Of a stretch of 60,891 nucleotides of DNA, positions 50,404 through 57,685 are shown piece by piece; within the stretch, counting starts at the first letter, position 1; each line of letters begins with the position of its first letter. Origin of the DNA: Elusimicrobiota bacterium (GTDB lineage Bacteria; Elusimicrobiota; Elusimicrobia; UBA1565; UBA9628); assembly GCA_026388095.1 (NCBI GenBank), contig JAPLKL010000036.1, positions 1 to 60,891 of the forward strand. Direction: 5' to 3'. The position numbers and the translations under genes are program-made. The notes under the pieces are model-generated. The model saw only the letters and a list, made by a program, of their open reading frames with translations. It was not told the origin of the DNA and did not search any database.

Positions 50404-50418
50404 TACGGAAAATCGGGG

Positions 50419-50730
50419 TCACGGCTCTTCGTGGGACGCGGCTTTGACGGGCTGCGCGCTGGGAGCTCTCTTGAGCTCCTCCCGGTAGGAGGCCATGACC
50501 CGATCCTCGAGCCGCTTGCGGAAATCCATGTTGATGGGATGGGCGACGTCCTTGTAGGTGCCGTCGGGCATCTTGCGCGAAGGCATGCAGAGGATGAGGC
50601 CCTTGGTGCCCTCGATGATCTTCATGCTGCGCACCACGAAGCAGTTGTCGAAGGTGACCGTGGCGAAGGCCTTCAACTTGTCTTCGTTGCGTAGATGGAC
50701 GCGGATTTCCGTTATTTCCAATGTTGTCAA
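50419..50730 (-). CDS. spoVG: SpoVG-family regulatory RNA/DNA-binding protein
   Basis: A 103-residue SpoVG protein. The core I-T-E-I-R-V-H-L, F-D-N-C-F-V-V-R, L-I-L-C-M-P-S-R-K and H-P-I-N-M-D-F-R is family-typical; the tail after residue 88 is short and charged. SpoVG binds DNA and RNA and regulates gene expression in Firmicutes, Borrelia and others. The ATG overlaps the ispE stop by 4 bases. tRNA-Gln and glmU follow, an order known from Firmicutes and other phyla. Confidence 0.95.
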   Translation of the reverse strand: MTTLEITEIRVHLRNEDKLKAFATVTFDNCFVVRSMKIIEGTKGLILCMPSRKMPDGTYKDVAHPINMDFRKRLEDRVMASYREELKRAPSAQPVKAASHEEP

Positions 50731-51614
50731 CCGGCGCAGCTGGTCAGGAAACCCTTCCAGGGATAGCCCCGCAACCGCTCCAGGGCAGCCTCCCCTTCCG
50801 AATGCGAAGCGACGAACCCGAAGACCGACGAACCCGAACCCGACATGCGCGCCCCTCTGACTCCCAGTTGCAGAAGCACCCGCCGGGCCGCCTCGACCTG
50901 CGCCAAGACGGGAAGCTCCGCGCTCTCCAATCTATTGAACATCAGGCCCTCCCATTCCTCGACGGGACGGCCGCGCTGCAGACTGCGTATCAGTCTATCA
51001 AGCTGGGAAAGCCGTGTCAACACGACGGACCGGGGCGGTGGCGGCATCGGAAGAGCCTTATAGGCCGCCACCGTGGAGACGTGAAGACCCGGGTAGACGA
51101 GGACCATATAGGGGAGGGACTTGGCGATGCGCACAGGCTTGAGCCGGTCCCCGATGCCCTGGCCCAGGCAGAAGGGCGCCGGGTGCAGGAAGAAGGGCAC
51201 GTCCGCGCCCAGGCCCGCGGCCAAACGGCGGAGGACGGCCTTGCGCCTGGCGTCGAGCCGCAGGTCGAAGATCTTGGCCAAGCCCAGGAGGGTCCCGGCC
51301 GCGTCCGAGGAGCCCCCTCCGAGGCCGGCGCCCATGGGGATGCGCTTGGTCAGCCGCAGGCGCGCCCCGCCGTCCACGCGGAAGGCCTTGATGAAGGCCT
51401 CGGCCGCCCGGAAGACCAGGTTGTCGGGGCCTGCCGACAAGGAGTCCTCGGAGACGATCTCGAGGGTGACGCCCTTGGGAACGGTCTCCAACTCCAGCAC
51501 GTCGTAGAGGTTGATCTTGGCGAAGAGCGTGGCGAGGCGGTGATAGCCGTCGGGTCTGCGGCCCGTCACCTCCAGGAAGAGGTTGACCTTGGCCGGGCAC
51601 TGGACCTTGATCAT
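50727..51614 (-). CDS. ispE: 4-diphosphocytidyl-2-C-methyl-D-erythritol kinase
   Basis: A 295-residue GHMP kinase of the MEP isoprenoid pathway. The ATP loop P-M-G-A-G-L-G-G-G-S-S-D-A-A near residue 93 and the N-terminal P-A-K-V-N-L-F-L-E-V are diagnostic, and G-A-R-M-S-G-S-G-S-S near 262 closes the fold. I chose the ATG at 51614, which overlaps the upstream TPR gene's stop (ATGA) and follows AGAAGAG. It is in an operon with spoVG. Confidence 0.95.
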   Translation of the reverse strand: MIKVQCPAKVNLFLEVTGRRPDGYHRLATLFAKINLYDVLELETVPKGVTLEIVSEDSLSAGPDNLVFRAAEAFIKAFRVDGGARLRLTKRIPMGAGLGGGSSDAAGTLLGLAKIFDLRLDARRKAVLRRLAAGLGADVPFFLHPAPFCLGQGIGDRLKPVRIAKSLPYMVLVYPGLHVSTVAAYKALPMPPPPRSVVLTRLSQLDRLIRSLQRGRPVEEWEGLMFNRLESAELPVLAQVEAARRVLLQLGVRGARMSGSGSSVFGFVASHSEGEAALERLRGYPWKGFLTSCAG

Positions 51615-53770
51615 CTCTTCTGAGTCCCGGGCTCTGGCAGGAATTCGATCTTGGGCTGGTCCAATTTGATGGTCAGGGCATAGCCGAGCCCGGCCACGGA
51701 TATCGTCCTGGGGACCAGATGGCCGGCGACCTTGGCGAAATCGCCGAAGCCCACCGCCGCCTGCCCGGCGGGCGGCGTCAGCGCCGCCAGGCGCATGCCC
51801 TTCGCGTCGAGGTCCAGGCGGCGGTCCGCGGCCTTCAGCCAGCCCCGGCGCCACCAGCGCTTCTCGTAGCGCGCCGGCCTCACAATGAAGAGGTCGCCCG
51901 AGAGGTATTCGCGCAAGGCGGCGAAGACCTGATCGACGGCCTGCCGGATGAGGTCGGGGTCCACGCCTTCGACGCGGATGGCGTCCATGGAGAAGCCCTC
52001 GGGCCCCAGGCGGACCCGGAACAGCGGGGTGAACAGCGGCCCCAGCAGGTCCAAAGAGAGCTCTTTGGGCCCCCGGAAGGTGAGCATGCCGTCGTAGGCG
52101 AAGCGGCGGCCCAGGGCCTCGGCCTCCACCCGGCAGACGGCGCTGAGCTTGACGGCGCGGCCGTGCACGGCCGCGAGGTCCTCGAGGTAGAGCTCTCCGA
52201 GGTCCTCGGGCGAGAAGCGCCTCTGCAAAGAAGCCGCTTTGCGGCCGGCGGCGCTGGGGCCTTCGGCCAAAGCCTCGGCGCGCTTCCACGCCAGCCAAGC
52301 CGAATCCGGCTCGCCGGCGGCGGATGAGGCGTCTCCCAGATGGTCCCACACCGTGGAGTCCTCAGGGCCGCGCGCCGCGGCCGAGCGGAGCTCGGAGACG
52401 GCTTCGGTGGAACGGCCCTGCTTGTGCAGGACCCAGCCCAGCGAATCGAGGTAGGCGGCGTTGGTCGGGGCCAGGCGCACGGCCTCGCGGATGAGCCGCT
52501 CGGCTTCAGCCAGCTTGAGGCCGCGGTCGGCCAAGGAATAGCCCAGGTAGTTGAGGGCCGAGGCGTCATCGGGCTGGTCCGCCAGCAGCCGCCGGAACTC
52601 CTTCTCCGCCTCAGCCATGCGGTTGAGCTTCTCCAGAATGGTGCCGAGCTGGAAGCGGGCCTCGCGCCAGCCGGGCTTGAGCTCCAGGACTTGGCGCAGG
52701 AGCGCGACCGACTTCCCGCTCTCTTTGACGTCGTCGTAGCCCAAGGCCAGGAAGTAGGCGATCTGGTCGTTGCCGGGCCAGCGCCCGTGGGCGGCCTCCA
52801 ATGTGCGCACCGCGTCGGTCAGCCGGCCTGCCTGCGTGGCGTAGTAGCTCAGGCGCAGGTTGAGGGCCGGGTCCTCGCCGAGCGCCGCGCTGGTCTTCAG
52901 GTCGTCCAGCGCGCGAGCCCAGTCCCCCTCCTTCTCCGCGTCGACGGCCAGCCACTGGCACGAGAAGGCATCCGAGGGCTGCAGGCGATGCGCGGCCTCG
53001 AAGCGGGAGCGCGCGCCTGCGCTGTCGCCCTTGGCGGCCAAGAGCTCGCCGACATGGTCGATGAGCGGGACATTGGCCGGGTCGAGCTCGAGGATCAGCT
53101 GATACTCGGCCAAAGCGGCGTCGGTGGAGGCGGAAGTCTCGTAGGCCTGGGCCAAGGCGTAGTGCAGGGGCAAGGAGTCGGGCTCCAGGGCCAGGCCGGC
53201 CTGCAGCTGTCTGATGGAGGCGGGCAGGCGGCCCGCGTCGAACTCCAGCTTGGCGAGCTGGTAATGGGCCTCGCTGGCTTCGTCTGGGTTCTCCGCGATG
53301 GTGCGCTCCAGGAGCTTGCGCGCCTGGTCCGGGGACTTCTGCGCCAGGAGGCTGCCCAGCGCGAGGATGGATTCGGAGGAATGCGGGTCGAGCTTCAGGG
53401 CGTCCTCGAAAGCGGCCTGGGCCTCGGCCGGGGCGTCCCGAGCCCAGAGCACGCGCCCCATGATGAAATGGGAGGGGGCGGTGCCGGAGCTGATATCGAG
53501 CAAGCGCTGGGCCAGGGCCAGGGCTTTGTCCGTGTCTCCCATCTCGAGGGCGAGTTCGGCGGCCTCGCGGCAGATGTAGGCGGAGCGGGGGTCGATGGTG
53601 AGGGCGGCCTCGAAGGCCTTGAGCGCGCCGGGGTAGTCGCCCCGATGCTCGAGCAGCGACCCTTGCAGGAATTGCTTCTGGGCCGCCTTATGAACGTCAG
53701 CCGTAGGAGCGGCCAGGCCCGGCCGGCCGCAGATCAGGCCGAACAAGACGGCGGCGCAGAATCGTTTCAA
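51611..53770 (-). CDS. secreted TPR protein with LolB/DUF4292-like C-terminal domain
   Basis: A 719-residue protein with a signal peptide (about 1-20). About twelve TPR repeats fill residues 30-500. Residues about 525-700 look like a LolB/LolA-type lipoprotein-carrying beta domain (L-S-A-V-C-R-V-E-A...Y-D-G-M-L-T-F-R-G-P). It would act in the periplasm or at the outer membrane, perhaps in lipoprotein or envelope assembly. It overlaps rimI and ispE by ATGA on both sides, so it is embedded in a housekeeping operon. Confidence 0.7.
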   Translation of the reverse strand: MKRFCAAVLFGLICGRPGLAAPTADVHKAAQKQFLQGSLLEHRGDYPGALKAFEAALTIDPRSAYICREAAELALEMGDTDKALALAQRLLDISSGTAPSHFIMGRVLWARDAPAEAQAAFEDALKLDPHSSESILALGSLLAQKSPDQARKLLERTIAENPDEASEAHYQLAKLEFDAGRLPASIRQLQAGLALEPDSLPLHYALAQAYETSASTDAALAEYQLILELDPANVPLIDHVGELLAAKGDSAGARSRFEAAHRLQPSDAFSCQWLAVDAEKEGDWARALDDLKTSAALGEDPALNLRLSYYATQAGRLTDAVRTLEAAHGRWPGNDQIAYFLALGYDDVKESGKSVALLRQVLELKPGWREARFQLGTILEKLNRMAEAEKEFRRLLADQPDDASALNYLGYSLADRGLKLAEAERLIREAVRLAPTNAAYLDSLGWVLHKQGRSTEAVSELRSAAARGPEDSTVWDHLGDASSAAGEPDSAWLAWKRAEALAEGPSAAGRKAASLQRRFSPEDLGELYLEDLAAVHGRAVKLSAVCRVEAEALGRRFAYDGMLTFRGPKELSLDLLGPLFTPLFRVRLGPEGFSMDAIRVEGVDPDLIRQAVDQVFAALREYLSGDLFIVRPARYEKRWWRRGWLKAADRRLDLDAKGMRLAALTPPAGQAAVGFGDFAKVAGHLVPRTISVAGLGYALTIKLDQPKIEFLPEPGTQKR

Positions 53771-54207
53771 GCGAGGATGAGGTCCATTAGGATGGCGTCG
53801 GAGCGGTCATTATAGAACTTCGGGCGGCGGCCAACAACTTGGAAGCCGGCCCGGCGGTAGAGGCGCAGAGCGGTCTCGTTGGCGGCGCTGACTTCGAGGG
53901 TGATCCTGGCGCAGCCCCAGGCGCGCGCGGTCTGGGCGGCGCAGGCGAGCAAGGCCCGGCCGAGGCCGCGGCCCTGGTCTTGCGGCCGCACCGCGATGTC
54001 GACGAGCTGTGCCTCGGGCGGGACTTTGCGCAGCACGAGATAGCCCCGGGCCTCGGCATCAGCGACGACGGCGAAGAGGCCGCGGCCGGAGCCGAGCTCC
54101 TCCTCATACTGCGCCCGGCTCCAGCGGGCGGAGAATGGGGTGCTCTGCGCGATGGCGCAGACGGCGTCGAGGTCAGCCGGCTGCGCCGGCCTTGTGCTTG
54201 AGTTCAT
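53767..54207 (-). CDS. rimI: RimI-type ribosomal-protein-alanine N-acetyltransferase
   Basis: A 146-residue GNAT protein. The acetyl-CoA site V-R-P-Q-D-Q-G-R-G-L-G-R-A-L near residue 80 is clear, followed by the conserved L-E-V-S-A-A-N-E-T-A and Y-x-x-x-G-F. It lies directly after tsaB, the usual position of RimI, which acetylates the N-terminus of S18. The start at 54207 lies 35 bases inside the end of tsaB; a Met further upstream is unlikely because of the overlap. Confidence 0.85.
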   Translation of the reverse strand: MNSSTRPAQPADLDAVCAIAQSTPFSARWSRAQYEEELGSGRGLFAVVADAEARGYLVLRKVPPEAQLVDIAVRPQDQGRGLGRALLACAAQTARAWGCARITLEVSAANETALRLYRRAGFQVVGRRPKFYNDRSDAILMDLILA

Positions 54208-54775
54208 AAGAGGCCGGCTTGAGGTAGAGGGGCTCGAAGCGGGGCCGGCGTTTGCGGCGCAAGAGGCGCTCGGCGCAGGGCAGGAGGTCCTGGGCGCGCA
54301 CAGCGGTTTGCGCAAGCACCGCGCCGCGGGAAGCCATCTCGGCTTTGGCCTGGGACCATTCCTGGGCGCTGGCCCAGACCGGCGCAGCGGCGGGCCGAGC
54401 CCTCCGGAAGAGTTGGTAGAACATCTCGTCGCGCCAGCCGGGCAGGACGGCGCAGACGAGCCGGCCGGGGGTCTTGGCCGCGAGGGCCTCGAACCGCGAG
54501 ACGGCGAGGGCCGGTATGCCCAGGCGCCGGGCCAGGACCGCGGCGAAGGACATGCCGATGCGGATGCCGGTGAAGCGTCCGGGGCCGCTGGCCGCGACGA
54601 CGGCGTCGAGGTCCTTCCAGGCCAGACCAGCCTTCTTCAAGAGCCGCTGCGCCTGGGGCAGGAGGGTCTCGTCGTTGGGAGCGGCGAGCTCGCGGGAGAA
54701 AGAGAAGAGCCTGCCTTCGGTCTGCAGGGCCAGGCTGAGCTCGGCCCCGGTGGTGTCGATGGCGAAGAGGTTCAA
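54173..54775 (-). CDS. tsaB: tRNA threonylcarbamoyladenosine biosynthesis protein TsaB
   Basis: A 200-residue ASKHA-fold protein. The N-terminal F-A-I-D-T-T and S-G-P-G-R-F-T-G-I-R-I-G motifs are typical. With TsaD and TsaE it makes t6A on tRNAs. It has a TTG start (54775) overlapping the tsaE stop by 4 bases; no ATG gives the first strand. The next gene is rimI. TsaD is not in the window. Confidence 0.85.
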   Translation of the reverse strand: MNLFAIDTTGAELSLALQTEGRLFSFSRELAAPNDETLLPQAQRLLKKAGLAWKDLDAVVAASGPGRFTGIRIGMSFAAVLARRLGIPALAVSRFEALAAKTPGRLVCAVLPGWRDEMFYQLFRRARPAAAPVWASAQEWSQAKAEMASRGAVLAQTAVRAQDLLPCAERLLRRKRRPRFEPLYLKPASYELKHKAGAAG

Positions 54776-55227
54776 TTGAGCCCCAGCCGGCGGATGATCC
54801 GGCGCGAACGCGGCCCCTTGCCCACGAAGCGCAGCCGGCGGCCGCGCCTGAGATGCGAGAGGCGGACTTCCAGGCGGTCCTTGGGATAATAGGCTTCGCC
54901 GGCCCGGGGCCATTCCACGACGCAGATGCCGCGGGGGTCGGAGGTGAACTCCTCGAGGCCGATGTCGCGGGTCTCCTCCGGGCCGACCCGGTAGAGGTCC
55001 ACGTGGTAGATGAGCCAGCGGGGGCTGCGGTAGATGCGGGCCAAAGCGAAGGTGGGGCTGGCCACGCGGCTGCGCGAGCCCGCGCCCTGGGCCAGGCCCC
55101 TGGTGAAGGTGGTCTTGCCGCTGCCCAGGTCGCCGTCCAGGCAGACCACGTCGAAGCCTTTGAGGAGCCGGCCCAAGCGGCGGCCGAGGCTCAAGGTCTG
55201 CTCTTCGCTCCGGCTCGTCACGACCAT
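54772..55227 (-). CDS. tsaE: tRNA threonylcarbamoyladenosine biosynthesis ATPase TsaE
   Basis: A 151-residue ATPase. The P-loop G-D-L-G-S-G-K-T-T-F-T-R-G is near residue 32, with H-V-D-L-Y-R-V near 94 and V-V-E-W-P (Walker B-like) near 123. It drives t6A formation with TsaB/TsaD. Start 55227 is 6 bases after CATAAT and has no Shine-Dalgarno. It begins the operon tsaE-tsaB-rimI-TPR-ispE-spoVG. Confidence 0.9.
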   Translation of the reverse strand: MVVTSRSEEQTLSLGRRLGRLLKGFDVVCLDGDLGSGKTTFTRGLAQGAGSRSRVASPTFALARIYRSPRWLIYHVDLYRVGPEETRDIGLEEFTSDPRGICVVEWPRAGEAYYPKDRLEVRLSHLRRGRRLRFVGKGPRSRRIIRRLGLN

Positions 55228-55233
55228 GCACTC

Positions 55234-55239
55234 ATTATG
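55234..55239 (-). promoter_or_regulatory. -10-like CATAAT, 6 bases from start 55227
   Basis: Minus-strand CATAAT, 6-base spacer, ATG of tsaE. On the plus strand, TATAAT at 55251-55256 serves the small secreted gene at 55302, which has a 40-base leader and AGGAGG. Confidence 0.45.
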
Positions 55240-55301
55240 CCAAATAACGCTATAATGCAGCTCCCGGGAGCTTTGAGCTCCAACGGAATAGGAGGACTCG
55301 A

Positions 55302-55676
55302 ATGAAGAAGATGCATCTCGTCGGACTCGCGGCGCTCGCCGCGCTGCTAGCCTCCGCGGTCGCGTTCGCGGAAGACCAGGCCAAGCCCGCCGCCGCCCCG
55401 CAGCAGGAGCAGGCCGCCGGCGCGCCCAAGCACGCCAAGGGCAAGAAGATGTGCGCTGAGTGCCAAGCCTTCCACAAGCAGATGAAGGCGGACAGCGAGG
55501 CCTTCCAAGCGACCCTCAAGGACATGAAGCCGGCGGAGCGTAAGGCCGCCAAGGCGGAGTTCAAGAAGCAGCAGGCGGCCAAGAAAGAGGAGTACAAGAA
55601 GAATCACAAGTGCACCTGCAAAGCCTCTGCCAAAGCCCCCGCCGCGGAACAGAAGGCCGAAGAGCCGAAGAAGTAG
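55302..55676 (+). CDS. small periplasmic Lys/Ala-rich protein with CxxC and CxC
   Basis: A 124-residue protein with a signal peptide (about 1-23). The mature part is Lys/Ala-rich and helical, with C-A-E-C near residue 51 and C-T-C near 104. Both Cys pairs could bind a metal or be redox-active. A strong AGGAGG Shine-Dalgarno and TATAAT promoter, followed by a 13-bp hairpin, suggest high expression. I do not recognise a family. Confidence 0.65.
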   Translation: MKKMHLVGLAALAALLASAVAFAEDQAKPAAAPQQEQAAGAPKHAKGKKMCAECQAFHKQMKADSEAFQATLKDMKPAERKAAKAEFKKQQAAKKEEYKKNHKCTCKASAKAPAAEQKAEEPKK

Positions 55677-55695
55677 CTCGGCCCCATAGCCCCAT

Positions 55696-55725
55696 CACCG
55701 CCTGGGCCGGTCGGCCCAGGCGGTG
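55696..55725 (+). terminator. 13-bp perfect hairpin after the small periplasmic gene
   Basis: CACCGCCTGGGCC (55696-55708) and its complement (55713-55725) with a 4-base loop, 20 bases after the stop. No T-run follows; it may be a factor-independent stop of low strength or a 3' stabiliser. Confidence 0.6.
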
Positions 55726-55754
55726 CCCCTCGGCTCGCGCCACACTATGGGGAT

Positions 55755-56651
55755 ATGTGGCGCATCGTCTCAGTTGCCGGCCTGCTCTGTCTCCCTGCGC
55801 TGGCCTGCGCGGGGCAAGCTCCCAGCTTCGAAGATTCGGTAGCCGAGGCCTCGGCTCAGCTGCACGCGGGATTCCAGGCTGCGCGGCAAGACCAGCCGAG
55901 GCCGGCGCCGCCCCCTGCCGAGCGCTGCCGCCCGGAGAACGAGGGCGAGCCCAAGCTCTATGCCTCGGATTTCCACTGGTCCTATAGCCTCCCGGAGATG
56001 ATCCAGCGCTCCGCCGAGGTCTACGCCTCCGACAAGCGGCTGCCCAGGCGGGCCTATTGGAACGAGCGGGCCCAGCGCTTCGAGTTGCCCCAGGATGCCG
56101 GCCGCGGCGGCCCCGTGGTCCTGCCCGAGTCCTACATCCGGAGCGTCGCCCGCCACATCGAGGCGGCCTTCGCGCAGGATTATATAGACGCCGTGTTCTT
56201 CCCGGACATGGGGCACTCGCACCTGCTCATACCCGAGGCGCTCTGGGAATCGAAGTACGACCTGTATCCGGCCGAGCGCTTCTCGCAGATGTACACGGAC
56301 ATGTTCTTGGACCCCGGCGTGGAGACCTTCTACCACACGGCCGAGCAGCTCAAGACCCGGGAACCGGACGGCAGCCTCGTCGCGGACCCCCGGACGCAGC
56401 GGCGCTACCGCACCCGCAACATAGCAGGGCCGAATTCCCCAGCCGCGGAGCTGCGGGTCCTGCAGAACCCGGACAGCAGCGCCAACACGGTAGGCGAGGT
56501 CCCGGGCTTCCATTGGTGGGGCGCGGGGTTCAACATCAGCGCCAACCGGAACGGCTGCTTCTCCTACACGGCGCAGGGCAGGACCTTCTTCTTCGACATG
56601 AGCCTCTACGACCTCGAGCCCCCGCCCGGAGCGGGCGGCTCGGACTACTGA
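55755..56651 (+). CDS. secreted protein of unknown function
   Basis: A 298-residue protein with a signal peptide (about 1-19). The mature part is rich in Tyr, Trp, Glu and Arg, with an A-E-R-C-R-P-E-N segment, an F-P-D-M-G-H-S-H-L-L-I-P stretch near residue 150 and an F-H-W-W-G-A-G-F-N-I-S-A-N-R segment near 255. His and Asp in the middle stretch could bind a metal. I do not recognise a domain. It lies 30 bases after the preceding hairpin and has no strong Shine-Dalgarno. Confidence 0.6.
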   Translation: MWRIVSVAGLLCLPALACAGQAPSFEDSVAEASAQLHAGFQAARQDQPRPAPPPAERCRPENEGEPKLYASDFHWSYSLPEMIQRSAEVYASDKRLPRRAYWNERAQRFELPQDAGRGGPVVLPESYIRSVARHIEAAFAQDYIDAVFFPDMGHSHLLIPEALWESKYDLYPAERFSQMYTDMFLDPGVETFYHTAEQLKTREPDGSLVADPRTQRRYRTRNIAGPNSPAAELRVLQNPDSSANTVGEVPGFHWWGAGFNISANRNGCFSYTAQGRTFFFDMSLYDLEPPPGAGGSDY

Positions 56652-56839
56652 GCCCTGCGGTCAGCATCTCCTAGAACCGCGCGAGGACGCCGTGCAACGA
56701 AGCGTCCCATCTCGCCTTCAGAACCCACAGGGAGCAGCTCAGCCAATAGATCCATTCGCGCGGCTGGATGGGCTGGGCGTCTCTTAGAAGACGCATCGTC
56801 AATCTGATCATGGATTCGCGCTGGTTCTCGAGCGGCCAT
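56645..56839 (-). CDS. possible small protein (64 residues)
   Basis: A 64-residue reading frame on the minus strand within the intergenic region. TACTAT lies exactly 6 bases before its ATG, matching the leaderless pattern of other genes here. Against it: third codon positions are about half GC, much lower than in real genes of the window, and no family is recognised. It may be a recently acquired or spurious frame. Confidence 0.25.
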   Translation of the reverse strand: MAAREPARIHDQIDDASSKRRPAHPAARMDLLAELLPVGSEGEMGRFVARRPRAVLGDADRRAQ

Positions 56840-56993
56840 CCCTTTATAGTACGGATTCGTTAAGACTTTGTTGCAGAGGGCCGGGGCTCGGGGTTTCCAC
56901 TAGACGATTTTCAGCCCCCCCCCGATGGCTGGAAAGCGCTCCGCGCACAATACTATTGCCGTTGATCGGCATTCTCTCATAAAGGAGGCGGCC
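56652..56993. other. 342-bp gap before the coiled-coil-like gene
   Basis: It holds the possible small frame above, an imperfect-loop inverted repeat GCGTCT...AGACGC (56777-56794), TACTAT near 56951 and an AAGGAGG Shine-Dalgarno (56980s) for the next gene. It is more AT-rich than its surroundings. I see no RNA gene. Confidence 0.4.
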
Positions 56994-57626
56994 ATGGAGC
57001 AGGATCGGGGGCTCAAGCAGATGGAGAGCGCGCTGTCCTTGGCGGGCGACCACGTGAGCGTGCTGGTCAGCAAGCTGGAATCCCTTCTGGGCCGCGCCAA
57101 CCGCATCAGCCGCCAGACGGAGAACAGCCCGAAAGCCCAGATCACGGACACCATGTTCGGCTACGACCTGCAGAATTTCCGGCGCGACGTGCGCACCCTG
57201 GCCGTCGAGATGGCGGGACTCTCCACCATCCTGGGGACCATCGAACGGTCCGCGCGCGGCTCCGATGCGGACTTGCTCCGAGCTCAGACCGTGCTGCGGC
57301 TCGCCGGCCGGCTGCAGAACTACACCAGGACGCTCCAGGAGCATTCCCTGCAGGCGCATCAGTGCATCCGCGCCTGCGAGCACAAGGTCGAAGCCTGGTA
57401 CCTGGTCCAGGAGGTCGAAGCCCTGTTGTCCACGACCCAACCCCTGGCCGGAATCGCCAACAAGGTCGTCGTGGCGGTGAGCAGCCTCGCCGAGAACGGG
57501 AGGACCTCCTGCCCCAGCCCCGCGCCCGCGCCCGCGCCCGCGCCGAAGGCTCGGGCGTCCGTGCCCATGCGGTTCGTGCCCATGCGGCCCTTGGCCTGGA
57601 CCGCTCCGGAACCTGCCAAAGGCTGA
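56994..57626 (+). CDS. helical protein of unknown function with Pro-Ala linker
   Basis: A 210-residue cytoplasmic protein. Residues 1-160 are predicted helical (L-x-x-L spaced, for example V-L-V-S-K-L-E-S-L-L-G-R-A-N-R), followed by an A-P-A-P-A-P-A-P stretch and a Met/Arg/Pro-rich tail with M-R-F-V-P-M-R-P. No signal peptide. The ATG at 56994 follows AAGGAGG by 6 bases. I do not recognise a family; a scaffold or regulator is a guess. Confidence 0.6.
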   Translation: MEQDRGLKQMESALSLAGDHVSVLVSKLESLLGRANRISRQTENSPKAQITDTMFGYDLQNFRRDVRTLAVEMAGLSTILGTIERSARGSDADLLRAQTVLRLAGRLQNYTRTLQEHSLQAHQCIRACEHKVEAWYLVQEVEALLSTTQPLAGIANKVVVAVSSLAENGRTSCPSPAPAPAPAPKARASVPMRFVPMRPLAWTAPEPAKG

Positions 57627-57672
57627 ACCCGGGGCGTGGCTCCATTGCTCCACCAGTGCCGTCCCTTTGTAG

Positions 57673-57678
57673 TATCCT
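57673..57678 (+). promoter_or_regulatory. -10-like TATCCT, 7 bases from start 57686
   Basis: TATCCT with a 7-base spacer to ATG; a leaderless-type arrangement. Confidence 0.35.
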
Positions 57679-57685
57679 AGCTGGG

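Noticed and set aside
57362-57685. upstream extension of the SGNH gene at 57686
   Set aside because: It overlaps the previous gene in another frame and is Arg/Gly-rich; TATCCT and membrane segments support the start at 57686.
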